Shown here: positions 18,546 to 27,414 of the stretch, piece after piece
Layout: each line of letters opens with the position of its first letter
Numbering within the stretch: position 1 is the stretch's first letter
Source: Candidatus Uhrbacteria bacterium RIFCSPHIGHO2_12_FULL_60_25
GTDB taxonomy: Bacteria; Patescibacteriota; Patescibacteriia; 2-12-FULL-60-25
Reading direction: 5' to 3'
NCBI GenBank assembly: GCA_001791275.1
Contig: MGEH01000018.1
Span: 1 to 64,000 of the forward strand
Length of the DNA stretch: 64,000 bases
The notes under the pieces: generated by a model
Databases searched by the model: none
The model's input: the letters and a program-made list of their open reading frames with translations, nothing else
What the model was told of the DNA's origin: nothing
Made by a program: the position numbers and the translations under genes

Positions 18546-20342
18546 TTACGCTCTTTTGGCTTTCGCCTTGGCCTTGGCCACGGACTTCGTTTCGAGATAG
18601 CGGGCGTTCTTCTTTTCCCTGAAGGTGGCGAACCCGGCGCGGATGGTAGTGGCATCCAACGCATGCTTCCCCATGAAACTGATCGCCTCGTCCGCATGCG
18701 CATAGGTCAGCTTGGAGATCCATGTCGTGCGGGCCTTGAAGTAGATCCAGCGGGAGCGGCTCGCCTGTTGCCGAGCGTTTGCTTCGCCGGTGCTCACCAG
18801 CTCGCGGTCCGCCTTATAGAGGGCGTGCAGGTACGGCAGGTAGTGCCGGTGCTCCTCCTCGGTGCAGCGCCCGAGTTCCACCAGCACCCGGAGCGCGTTC
18901 TTCATGTTCGTGCCGCTCAGGAAGTGCTTGTTCTGCACGGTGAGTACGTAGTACACGCACAGGACCATCTCCTTGAGCTCATCGAGCCGGCACGAGTCGA
19001 GCCGGTCGCTGTTTGGCGGCGCATCGTCCGCCACCTCGTCGCCGTCATCCGGGGCCTGTGAGATCGGACCCTCGGGATCATCGGCGTCCGGCGGGTTGGA
19101 CTGCGGCGACGATGCCGTCTCCGCGATCAGGAGGGTCGATCTCGGACCGCCGCTGAACTTGTCCAGCTCCTTTGAGACCTGGGCGATGTAACGATCAGCC
19201 AGCGCGAGCGTCTTGGCCAGATGCTCCGAATGTTTCGGTTTCGACTGGTGGATCTCGAGGAGGTCACGCGCCAGTCGGTCCAGGCGCTGTTGGCAGGTGC
19301 GGGTGGACCACTGCGGGTTCCTGAGGAGGGAAGTCGCGGTGCGGTACTGAACCTCGTTGATTCCTCCGTCGCTGTCCTGGAACGGACGGGGGACACCGGC
19401 ACCCAGGTCTTGCTCGCACTCCATGAGTTTGCGCGCGTGTTCGTGCATCTCACCACACAGGCGGCTTATGTCGCGACTGAACGTTTCCACCTCGGTGATG
19501 ATGGTGACGCCGAATTCATTCCAGGCGGCTTCGGCCACGCTGATCAGCTGCTTGCAGCCGGCAACGTGCTGTTGCGCCATCGGCAAACGCTCACGCATGT
19601 CGCGGCATGCTTCCGGACTCGCCTGGAATACCACCGCGCGATCGATGAACGGGTCATCTCCGCTATAGAGGAACGCTTGCGCATCCCTGAAGAGCGGGGA
19701 GTGGTCCGCCAGCTTGGCCTGCCACTCGCTCTGCGCGTGTTGCGCGCGCTTGATCCGATCGTTGAGACTCTGCTCGATGGCAGAGAGTTCGCTCACCGCG
19801 TCGATCAGCATGACGCAGGCCAGGCCCCAGTTGGTGTACTTCTCGCGTTTATACGAGCTATCGTCCCTGGAGACTACCCTGGACATTTCCACGACGGTAC
19901 TGGAAAGCTCTTCGGTGAGCGCATTCTTCTTTTCCAGCTCGGATGCCAGTTCCGAGACGGCCATCAGACCGTATAGGGTCTGTTCGATGGCCGAACGCAG
20001 CGCATGGACGTCCGCGTTCGCAGTCGCCTGGAGCAGCTCTTTCATGCGGAGCTCGCCAAAGACCTTCTCGTATAGCCGTTTGCCTTGCGGCCCCAGCATG
20101 GTGAGCGTTTCACGCGCCTGCTCCATCAGCGCATCGACGATCGTGAGGTGTTCCTTCAGGTCGAGGGTCATATGGACGACGGATCGTGCGCCATGGGCTG
20201 GCACGCGTCCTCTCTCGTTCCCGCGCTGTCTGACCTCTTCATGGATGTCTGTCAGAACTCCAAGGTGGAGTCGTGATGGGTCGACCAGGGAGAAACCGAA
20301 GTCGCCATCAGGCGTCGGAATGCGGATCAGGTACTTAGCCAT
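18546..20342 (-). CDS. Hypothetical ~598-aa largely helical protein
   Basis: Intact ORF; start MAKYLIRIPTPDG preferred; Glu/Lys/Leu-rich helical segments; basic Ala/Lys tail. Confidence 0.75.
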   Translation of the reverse strand: MAKYLIRIPTPDGDFGFSLVDPSRLHLGVLTDIHEEVRQRGNERGRVPAHGARSVVHMTLDLKEHLTIVDALMEQARETLTMLGPQGKRLYEKVFGELRMKELLQATANADVHALRSAIEQTLYGLMAVSELASELEKKNALTEELSSTVVEMSRVVSRDDSSYKREKYTNWGLACVMLIDAVSELSAIEQSLNDRIKRAQHAQSEWQAKLADHSPLFRDAQAFLYSGDDPFIDRAVVFQASPEACRDMRERLPMAQQHVAGCKQLISVAEAAWNEFGVTIITEVETFSRDISRLCGEMHEHARKLMECEQDLGAGVPRPFQDSDGGINEVQYRTATSLLRNPQWSTRTCQQRLDRLARDLLEIHQSKPKHSEHLAKTLALADRYIAQVSKELDKFSGGPRSTLLIAETASSPQSNPPDADDPEGPISQAPDDGDEVADDAPPNSDRLDSCRLDELKEMVLCVYYVLTVQNKHFLSGTNMKNALRVLVELGRCTEEEHRHYLPYLHALYKADRELVSTGEANARQQASRSRWIYFKARTTWISKLTYAHADEAISFMGKHALDATTIRAGFATFREKKNARYLETKSVAKAKAKAKRA

Positions 20343-20470
20343 GCTTTGCCTTTCAGAGTTGGGAATGTCCGCTCCACGTGTGATAGCCGCGTGGAAGTGA
20401 CTTAGGAAACCGTATTTTTCAGCATTTGTCAAGACGAAGAGGCGGCGGTCTGAATTGACGGGGTATGAAG

Positions 20471-20500
20471 AAACCGCACGTCGAGGATGATGTGCGGTTT
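20471..20500 (-). terminator. Terminator hairpin, shared family
   Basis: AAACCGCAC-GTCGAGGATGAT-GTGCGGTTT. Confidence 0.65.
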
Positions 20501-20532
20501 TCGATTCGTCGGTTGGTCTGCGTCCGCTCCGT

Positions 20533-21021
20533 TCAGCCTGAATCGGGACGGACCGGTTTCCTTCCCGTGAGCGAGTCGGAGAGCGTCATGACCGCCTTGA
20601 TCTTCTCGTCCGTTTCGTTGCGGATCAGGACCAGCGATTCGCGGAGGTGGTCCAGGATGTGGATGAGGCCCTCACCCAGACTGCCGAACTTGTGCATCTG
20701 TCCGTGACCTTCATCACGGTAGGTGACATAGGCCGTGCCGATGCGTTTGAACACGTAGCGCCTCGTCGGGAGATTCGGGTCGTACAGAAGATCGAAGTGC
20801 GCGTGTTGTCGCACGAGCGTCGCGATGCTGAACTCGCGGAGGCAGACCGATCGGTCGTCCGAGAATTCGAACGTTTGACCGATGCACATGAGGCCGAGGT
20901 GGTAGCCGTCGGACGAACCGATGACGTTGATTCGATCGGCTATTCGCTTGATCTCGTGATAAAGCCGCTCGAGCCGATACTCATATTCGTCGTGTGCCGG
21001 ATCCGTCAATTCGAACTGCAT
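20533..21021 (-). CDS. Hypothetical 162-aa protein
   Basis: Intact ORF with GGAGAAA-type RBS upstream. Confidence 0.7.
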   Translation of the reverse strand: MQFELTDPAHDEYEYRLERLYHEIKRIADRINVIGSSDGYHLGLMCIGQTFEFSDDRSVCLREFSIATLVRQHAHFDLLYDPNLPTRRYVFKRIGTAYVTYRDEGHGQMHKFGSLGEGLIHILDHLRESLVLIRNETDEKIKAVMTLSDSLTGRKPVRPDSG

Positions 21022-21065
21022 GAGTTTCTCCTTTTCTCAATGTGCAGCGACGATGTAACACGCAG

Positions 21066-21094
21066 CTGACAAAACGTCCAGGCTCGCGCATACT
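21066..21094 (+). promoter_or_regulatory. Putative promoter of uvrC
   Basis: CTGACA-17 nt-CATACT, 7 nt before ATG 21102. Confidence 0.5.
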
Positions 21095-21101
21095 TACGGC
21101 A

Positions 21102-22346
21102 ATGTTCCCGAAACACGTCAAACTGAAAAATAACGAATTGCCCGATGCGCCAGGCGTCTATTTGATGAAGGACGCGAACGGCGACGTCATCTACGTTGGC
21201 AAGGCGACGTCGCTCAAACGTCGGGTCTCGTCCTATTTCCAACGTCCGCACGATGTGCGCATACAGGAAATGGTCTCCTTGATTCGGAAGATAGACTATA
21301 TCGTCAAACCGACCGTGATTGAAGCGTTGATCCTCGAAGCCAATCTCATCAAGTACTACTGGCCGAAGTACAACATCTTGAGCAAGGACAATAAGAGCTT
21401 CTTGTATCTCGTCATCACGAAAGAGGAATATCCGCGGCCGCTCCTTGTCCGCGGGACGGAATTGGACGCGCACGCGTCACAAAAATACAAAGCCGTCTTC
21501 GGCCCCTACACCTCGCCGCGGTCTTTGCGCGCGGCATTGGACCTGATCCGTCGCGTGTTCTCATGGTCTTCCTGCACGCCCGGGATGAAGCGGCCGTGTT
21601 TCTACGTCCATCTGAAACAGTGCCCGGGCGTGTGCATCGGCGCGGCGGACAAGAAGACGTACAACAAAACCATCCGCGACCTGATCAAGTTCTTCGAGGG
21701 GAAGAAAGAGGGGATTATCAAGGACTATAAGAAGGAAATGAAGGCCGCATCCGCGTCGCGCCACTTCGAAGATGCTGCCGCGCTGCGCAATAAGATTTTC
21801 TTCCTCGAGCACATTCAGGACGTGGCGATCCTGAAACGTGAGGACGATAACGTGGACAAACTGAAAGAAGGGGAGGCGGTCGTGAATCTGTTCGGGCGTA
21901 TTGAAGGGTACGACGTCTCGACTATCTCCGGGACGTCCACCGTCGCCTCGATGGTCGTGTTCGAACATGGGGCGCCGGCCAAAGCCGAGTACCGGAAGTT
22001 TCGCATCCGGTCCGTGGTCGGGACGGACGATTTCGCGGCACTTCGAGAAGCACTCATGCGCCGCTTCCGGAACTTCTGGCGCAAGCCGGACCTGCTTTTG
22101 ATCGACGGGGGGATCGGTCATGTCCACGTCGCCCTATCCGTCCTGCACGCACTCGATCTCGCCATCCCGGTCGTAGGCATCGCCAAAGGTCCGGATCGAA
22201 AGAAAGACGAGCTTATTTGTGACAAGAATCATCTCGATTTGTGCCGCCTGTGCGATCAGTACAAACCTCTCTTGATCCAGGTCCGGGACGAGGCGCACCG
22301 GTTCGCGGTGACGTATCATCGGAAAGTGAGATCGATGAGGGAGTAA
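21102..22346 (+). CDS. uvrC: Excinuclease ABC subunit C, short form (no HhH)
   Basis: GIY-YIG PGVYLMKDANGDVIYVGKA; RNase H-like region GTSTVASMVVFEHG, LLLIDGG, RDEAHRFAVTYHRK. Confidence 0.93.
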   Translation: MFPKHVKLKNNELPDAPGVYLMKDANGDVIYVGKATSLKRRVSSYFQRPHDVRIQEMVSLIRKIDYIVKPTVIEALILEANLIKYYWPKYNILSKDNKSFLYLVITKEEYPRPLLVRGTELDAHASQKYKAVFGPYTSPRSLRAALDLIRRVFSWSSCTPGMKRPCFYVHLKQCPGVCIGAADKKTYNKTIRDLIKFFEGKKEGIIKDYKKEMKAASASRHFEDAAALRNKIFFLEHIQDVAILKREDDNVDKLKEGEAVVNLFGRIEGYDVSTISGTSTVASMVVFEHGAPAKAEYRKFRIRSVVGTDDFAALREALMRRFRNFWRKPDLLLIDGGIGHVHVALSVLHALDLAIPVVGIAKGPDRKKDELICDKNHLDLCRLCDQYKPLLIQVRDEAHRFAVTYHRKVRSMRE

Positions 22347-22392
22347 GTGGGATTTGAGTTGTACACATTGCAACAGAAATAGAACACTAAAT

Positions 22393-22416
22393 GCGCTGTA
22401 GTTAGCGCGTTTTTTA
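22393..22416 (+). terminator. Terminator of uvrC
   Basis: GCGCT-GTAGTT-AGCGC-GTTTTTTATT. Confidence 0.8.
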
Positions 22417-22430
22417 TTGTACGCAAACCT

Positions 22431-22459
22431 TTGACCTGAGAGACGTAGTGGCATAAAAT
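22431..22459 (+). promoter_or_regulatory. mraZ promoter
   Basis: TTGACC-17 nt-TAAAAT. Confidence 0.7.
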
Positions 22460-22481
22460 GGCAGCAAGTGGTGACAGGTGG
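22449..22481 (+). promoter_or_regulatory. MraZ operator: four TGG repeats with exact 10-bp period
   Basis: TGG at 22449, 22459, 22469 and 22479, overlapping the -10 and early transcribed region. Confidence 0.7.
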
Positions 22482-22513
22482 GGCAACCAACGCTGGAAGA
22501 GATTCCGGCCTTT

Positions 22514-22945
22514 ATGTTCATCGGCGAATTCCATCACACTCTCGATGACAAGGGCCGGGTGTCGGTCCCAGTGACTTTCCGCACCGATCTTGCCTCCGGG
22601 GCAATCGTTACGCGGGGGCTGGACCGTTCGCTCTTCCTGTATCCGAAAGATGAGTGGGAGCGGCTGGCTCAGAAGCTGGCCGCTCTCCCGCTCGGCCAAT
22701 CCGATACGCGCGCATTCGCCCGACTCATGCTTGCGGGCGCGATGCCGGTGGAGGTGGACGGCTCCGGCCGCGTCACCATCCCGCCGTACTTGAGGTCCTA
22801 CGCGGGCCTCTCGAAACGCGTCGTGATCACCGGTCTCTATGACCGGATGGAAATTTGGGATGAGGAAACCTGGAACGCGTACAGCGCCAGGACCGAAGCC
22901 GACGGAAACGCGATCGCGGAACGATTGGGGGATCGCGGCGTCTAA
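22514..22945 (+). CDS. mraZ: Transcriptional regulator MraZ
   Basis: MFIGEFHHTLDDKGRVSVPVTFR and VDGSGRVTIPPYLR, two SpoVT/AbrB-like repeats. Confidence 0.95.
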   Translation: MFIGEFHHTLDDKGRVSVPVTFRTDLASGAIVTRGLDRSLFLYPKDEWERLAQKLAALPLGQSDTRAFARLMLAGAMPVEVDGSGRVTIPPYLRSYAGLSKRVVITGLYDRMEIWDEETWNAYSARTEADGNAIAERLGDRGV

Positions 22946-22948
22946 TTT

Positions 22949-23854
22949 ATGACGACCTCCCACATCGCCGTCATGACCCGCGAGGTCATGGATCTGCTCC
23001 AGCCAAGGAGCGGCGGGCGTTACCTGGATGGGACGCTCGGCGGTGGCACGCATGCCGAGGAACTTCTGAAAGCGTCCGCACCGGATGGACGTGTCCTGTC
23101 ACTCGACGTGGACCTGAAAGCGATTGAGCGTGCGCAGACGCGTCTCGCCGCGTACGAAGGCCGCTGGAAGGTCGTCGAAGAGAACTTCCGTCACCTCGAC
23201 CGCGTGGCGACTGAACACGGGATGGTCCCACTCGACGGAATACTCCTTGACTTGGGTTTCTCGAGCGACGAGCTGGCAGACCCCACAAAAGGTCTGTCCT
23301 TCCTCAAAGACGGGCCGCTGGACATGCGGTTCGGGCCCAAGGCAAACGACGACGGTCTCACGGCGGCAGACATCGTGAATTCATGGACCGAGGACGAGAT
23401 CGAACGCATTTTGCGGATGTTCGGTGAGGAGCGGTATGCCCGACGCTATGCTCATGGCGTCATCCAGGCACGCCGCGCCTCACGGATCATCGGCACGCTC
23501 GACTTGGTGGCGGTGATCCAAAAGGCAACGCCCGGATCGCGACGGACCTTGAAGGATGGGGCCCGTCAGATCCACCCGGCGACACGCACGTTTCAGGCGC
23601 TCCGCATCGTCGTGAACGACGAGTTTGAGAGTCTGAAGCAGGCAATCGTCGCGTCCGCCAAGGTCCTCCGGCCAGGCGGACGGCTCGCGATCATCACGTT
23701 CCATTCGCTCGAGGACCGCATCGTGAAAGAGGCGTTCCATGGCGAGGGGTGGCGGGCAATCACAAAAAAGCCTCTGGTCCCGTCTGATGACGAGATACGC
23801 GTCAATCCGAGGTCGCGCAGTGCGAAGCTGCGAGTCGCGGAGAGGGTCGAGTAG
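22949..23854 (+). CDS. rsmH: 16S rRNA (cytosine1402-N4)-methyltransferase
   Basis: YLDGTLGGGTHAEELL, DGILLDLGFSSDEL, HSLEDRIVKEAF. Confidence 0.96.
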   Translation: MTTSHIAVMTREVMDLLQPRSGGRYLDGTLGGGTHAEELLKASAPDGRVLSLDVDLKAIERAQTRLAAYEGRWKVVEENFRHLDRVATEHGMVPLDGILLDLGFSSDELADPTKGLSFLKDGPLDMRFGPKANDDGLTAADIVNSWTEDEIERILRMFGEERYARRYAHGVIQARRASRIIGTLDLVAVIQKATPGSRRTLKDGARQIHPATRTFQALRIVVNDEFESLKQAIVASAKVLRPGGRLAIITFHSLEDRIVKEAFHGEGWRAITKKPLVPSDDEIRVNPRSRSAKLRVAERVE

Positions 23855-23906
23855 TTGAGTAGTCGAATAGTCGGTAGTAAACATCCCAACCAAAAAAAAA
23901 CAACCT

Positions 23907-24275
23907 ATGTCCCGAACGTACGTCCTCACCATGACGAGGCCGCATGAACGATTCGGCCTTTCGCAACCGATCGGCCGCCAGCTCGCTCTGCACGCCCAAT
24001 TGGGATGGAATTTGATCCTGTGGGCCGCGCTCTTTGCGTTTGCCATTACCTACGTCAGTTTCATGATCACGGCGTCGGCGAAAGGGTTTGAGCTTCGCGA
24101 TGTCGAGCGTCGCGTCGAACGTCTCCGCACCGAATCACGCGCGCTTGAAACGCAGGTCGCGTCCATTTCATCCGTCCAGCAGCTGACTGATCGCGCGCGG
24201 TCGCTCGGATTCGTGGCCGTGGACCGGATTGAGTCCCTGAACGCCGCCGGACATTCGTACGCGTTGGCGAGATAA
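23907..24275 (+). CDS. FtsL/septum formation initiator-like protein
   Basis: Single TM plus coiled coil VERRVERLRTESRALETQVA; position after rsmH. Confidence 0.75.
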   Translation: MSRTYVLTMTRPHERFGLSQPIGRQLALHAQLGWNLILWAALFAFAITYVSFMITASAKGFELRDVERRVERLRTESRALETQVASISSVQQLTDRARSLGFVAVDRIESLNAAGHSYALAR

Positions 24276-24290
24276 TGAGTCCTGACGTGG

Positions 24291-24296
24291 TATAAT
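24291..24296 (+). promoter_or_regulatory. -10 box TATAAT (TGg extended) 6 nt before ATG 24303
   Basis: TGgTATAAT-gtcccc-ATG. Confidence 0.6.
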
Positions 24297-24302
24297 GTCC
24301 CC

Positions 24303-24686
24303 ATGAATAACCGCGTGGGGGCGGTGGCGCACCTCCTTTTCATTGATCTCTTGGGGAGCATCGCCTGGTTCCCCGTGTGGTGGTACACGAAAGGGTTGTC
24401 ACTCATCGCGTCGAACGCGATTGCGGCATTGACGTATCGGTCGCAAAGCTATTCGTTCCGGATTTGGATCCGGAACTTTTTCGTCCCCATGTACGGACAG
24501 TTCGACATCTGGGGACGCATCATCTCCGTGCTCATGCGTTTCGTCGTATTGGTCGGCCGGTCCATCGCGATCACGGTCGAAGCCGTCATCTACGCTCTCG
24601 GGATCGTTCTCTGGGCGCTCGCACCGCCTCTCACGTTCCTGCTCGGTTCGCAGAGCGGCGTCCTTGGTGCGATCCTGACCCCGTAA
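24303..24686 (+). CDS. Hypothetical membrane protein
   Basis: 127 aa with several hydrophobic segments. Confidence 0.75.
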   Translation: MNNRVGAVAHLLFIDLLGSIAWFPVWWYTKGLSLIASNAIAALTYRSQSYSFRIWIRNFFVPMYGQFDIWGRIISVLMRFVVLVGRSIAITVEAVIYALGIVLWALAPPLTFLLGSQSGVLGAILTP

Positions 24687-24690
24687 CCCC

Positions 24691-27414
24691 ATGGCTGAAC
24701 CCGTCACACAACAGATCATCCTCTGCAGCACGTGTCAGGGCGACCCGCGCGCGTCTTTGACGTGCAAGGCGTGCGGCGGCTCCGGGCTCGGACTCCCGTC
24801 AGCCGACGGTCTTCTCACGTGGGGAGCGGTCGTGGACGACTTCGCGCTCGCGTTCAGGAAGATCAAGCTCCGGATAAACGTCTTTTTTCACCTGACGCTC
24901 ATCGTCCTCTCGCTCCTCACGCTCGCGGCGTTCGTGTGGCGGCTCATGCGCCTGGACAATCTCGCGGATGTCTCGACGCTCCGCTTCTGGTCCGCGGGAT
25001 ATCCGGAGGTCACGTTCTTCTGGTTCGGCCTGTTCCTCGACTGTTTCATCATCTTCCGTCTGGTCGAGTACACGCGCGACGTAAAACTTCTCCCGAATTG
25101 GGGGAAGAACAAAGCGCAACGTACCGTCTACGAAGCGGGCGCGGCCGAACGGTCGAAACACCGTTTCAACGTCAGTCTCTTTTTCACGGATGACGCGTGG
25201 CAGACGGTCGGGAACGCGTACCGGCTCGCGAAAGACCTGCACCTCGGCGAGGTGACGGTGACGCACCTGTTCGCGGCCGCCATTTCGTCGAACACCGGCG
25301 CCATCTTCATGACGCGGTTGGGCCTGCCGTTCGACAAGATCAAGGACCCACTCGCCCAGATGTGCCACACGGCTACGTCCGGTCCGCCGCCCATCCCGCT
25401 CTCGCGCGACGTGAAGCGCGCGCTCATCCTTGCATACGCGGATGCCCGTCGCGAGCACCGGAAATACGTCTCAACGATCGAGATATTCCTTCAAGCATTT
25501 CGGAATGAACCAAAACTCCAGGAGCTGCTCGACAGTCTCGGCTTCCCGCCAGACCACGTGGTCCACGTTGCCGAGTGGATCCGTCTGCAGGACAAGCTGC
25601 GCGAAGACCAGGAGCGGTTTGTGACGCTCGCCATGCTGAAACCGGCGACCGTCATGAACCGCGCGATGACGGCGAGGCAGACGCCGCTCCTGGACCGTTT
25701 CAGCGAAGACCTCACGCTCGCGGCGCGAAACGGGTACCTTCAGCCGCTCATCGGACGTTCGCAGGAAATGGAAGAACTGTTGCGCGCGATCGAGAGTGGT
25801 CGAAGATCCGTCGTTCTCGTCGGCGAACCCGGCGTCGGCAAGTCAGCCATCATCGAAGGGCTCGCGCGTCGCATGGTGGAAGAGGACATTCCGCCACAAC
25901 TGTTCGACCGCCGTCTCGTGTCCATCAACCTGCCGCAGCTCATTTCCGCGGGCGATCCCGGCCTCGCGGCCGAGCGATTGTTTGCGATCTTGAACGAAGT
26001 GGCGCTGTCCGGAAATATTATTTTGATCCTCCATGGGATCGAATCGCTCTCAGGCGGTTCGTCTCATGGACCGCTCGACCTTGCGGAGAGCTTGTCGACT
26101 GAGCTCGACAAGGGGTACTTCCTCGCCATCGGGACGACCACGCCGCACGCGTACACGCAGTACGTTGAACGCCGGTCGCTGGGCGCCAAGCTCACGCGCG
26201 TGAACATTGACGAGATGGGCCGGGATGACGCCATTCGCGTGCTCATGGCGAAGAGCGGGTCCATCGAATTCCAGAACAAGGCGTTCTTCTCTTTTGCCGC
26301 GATTGAGAAAGCGGTCACGTTGTCCGCGCGATACCTCCACGAACGTTCGCTTCCGGACAAGGCGCTCGATGTGATCCGCGAAGCTTCGGTTCTCGCGCGT
26401 AAACAGCGCGGAGAGCGGACGTTTGTGACGGCGGACGACGTTGCGGCGATCGTTCATGAGAAGTCACGCATCCCGGTCGAAGCGGTCTCGTCTGATGAGT
26501 CTGCGAAGCTCCTTAACCTTGAAAGCGAACTGCACAAGCGCGTGATCGGCCAGGATGCTGCAGTGGTCGCGGTCGCGCAAGCGATGCGGCGTGCGCGGGC
26601 GGAATTGCGCGAGGGGAAACGGCCCATTGCGAACTTCCTGTTCCTTGGTCCGACCGGCGTTGGGAAGACGGAACTTTCAAAGTCCCTCGCTGCGGTGTAT
26701 TTCGGGAGCGAGACCGCAATGGCGCGCGTGGATATGTCCGAGTATCAGGATGCCTCGTCTATCCACCGTATGATCGGGGCGCCCGGCGACCAGCGTGGGG
26801 GGCTTGTCACCGAAGCGGTTCGGCAGAATCCGTTCACGATCCTCCTGCTCGACGAAATCGAGAAGGCGCATCCAGAAATATTGAACTTGTTCCTGCAAGT
26901 TATGGATGACGGGCGCCTCACGGACGGCGTTGGTCGGACGATTGACTTTACGAACGTCGTCCTCATCGCAACGTCCAACGCCGGAACGCAGTTCATCCAG
27001 GACGAGGTCCGCAAAGGAACGCCGATGGAACAGGTGAAGACGACACTCATGGAGCAGGAACTGAAAGGCATCTTCCGTCCTGAATTCCTGAATCGCTTCG
27101 ACGCCATCATCGTGTTCAAACCTCTCACGCAGGACGACGTGTCGCAGATCGCTTGGCTCATGGTGAACAAGATCGGTGAGCGTCTCGCCGAGAAGGGGAT
27201 GAAGTTTCGTGCCGAGGACGCGGCCGTCGAGCAGCTGGCGACGCTCGGGTTTGATCCGTTGTTCGGTGCGCGACCCCTCCGTCGCGTGATCCAGGATCGC
27301 GTGGACAACCAGCTCGCCGATCTGATCCTCCGGAAAGCCGTCCAGCGACGCGATACGATCGTGCTCCAGGCGGATCTGTCGTTGCTGGTCGAGCCTGCGC
27401 CGCCGCTTTCGTGA
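24691..27414 (+). CDS. Membrane-anchored ClpC-like AAA+ ATPase with N-terminal zinc-ribbon
   Basis: CSTCQGDPRASLTCKACGG; TM segments; Walker A GEPGVGKSA and GPTGVGKTE; Clp D2 motifs. Confidence 0.88.
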   Translation: MAEPVTQQIILCSTCQGDPRASLTCKACGGSGLGLPSADGLLTWGAVVDDFALAFRKIKLRINVFFHLTLIVLSLLTLAAFVWRLMRLDNLADVSTLRFWSAGYPEVTFFWFGLFLDCFIIFRLVEYTRDVKLLPNWGKNKAQRTVYEAGAAERSKHRFNVSLFFTDDAWQTVGNAYRLAKDLHLGEVTVTHLFAAAISSNTGAIFMTRLGLPFDKIKDPLAQMCHTATSGPPPIPLSRDVKRALILAYADARREHRKYVSTIEIFLQAFRNEPKLQELLDSLGFPPDHVVHVAEWIRLQDKLREDQERFVTLAMLKPATVMNRAMTARQTPLLDRFSEDLTLAARNGYLQPLIGRSQEMEELLRAIESGRRSVVLVGEPGVGKSAIIEGLARRMVEEDIPPQLFDRRLVSINLPQLISAGDPGLAAERLFAILNEVALSGNIILILHGIESLSGGSSHGPLDLAESLSTELDKGYFLAIGTTTPHAYTQYVERRSLGAKLTRVNIDEMGRDDAIRVLMAKSGSIEFQNKAFFSFAAIEKAVTLSARYLHERSLPDKALDVIREASVLARKQRGERTFVTADDVAAIVHEKSRIPVEAVSSDESAKLLNLESELHKRVIGQDAAVVAVAQAMRRARAELREGKRPIANFLFLGPTGVGKTELSKSLAAVYFGSETAMARVDMSEYQDASSIHRMIGAPGDQRGGLVTEAVRQNPFTILLLDEIEKAHPEILNLFLQVMDDGRLTDGVGRTIDFTNVVLIATSNAGTQFIQDEVRKGTPMEQVKTTLMEQELKGIFRPEFLNRFDAIIVFKPLTQDDVSQIAWLMVNKIGERLAEKGMKFRAEDAAVEQLATLGFDPLFGARPLRRVIQDRVDNQLADLILRKAVQRRDTIVLQADLSLLVEPAPPLS

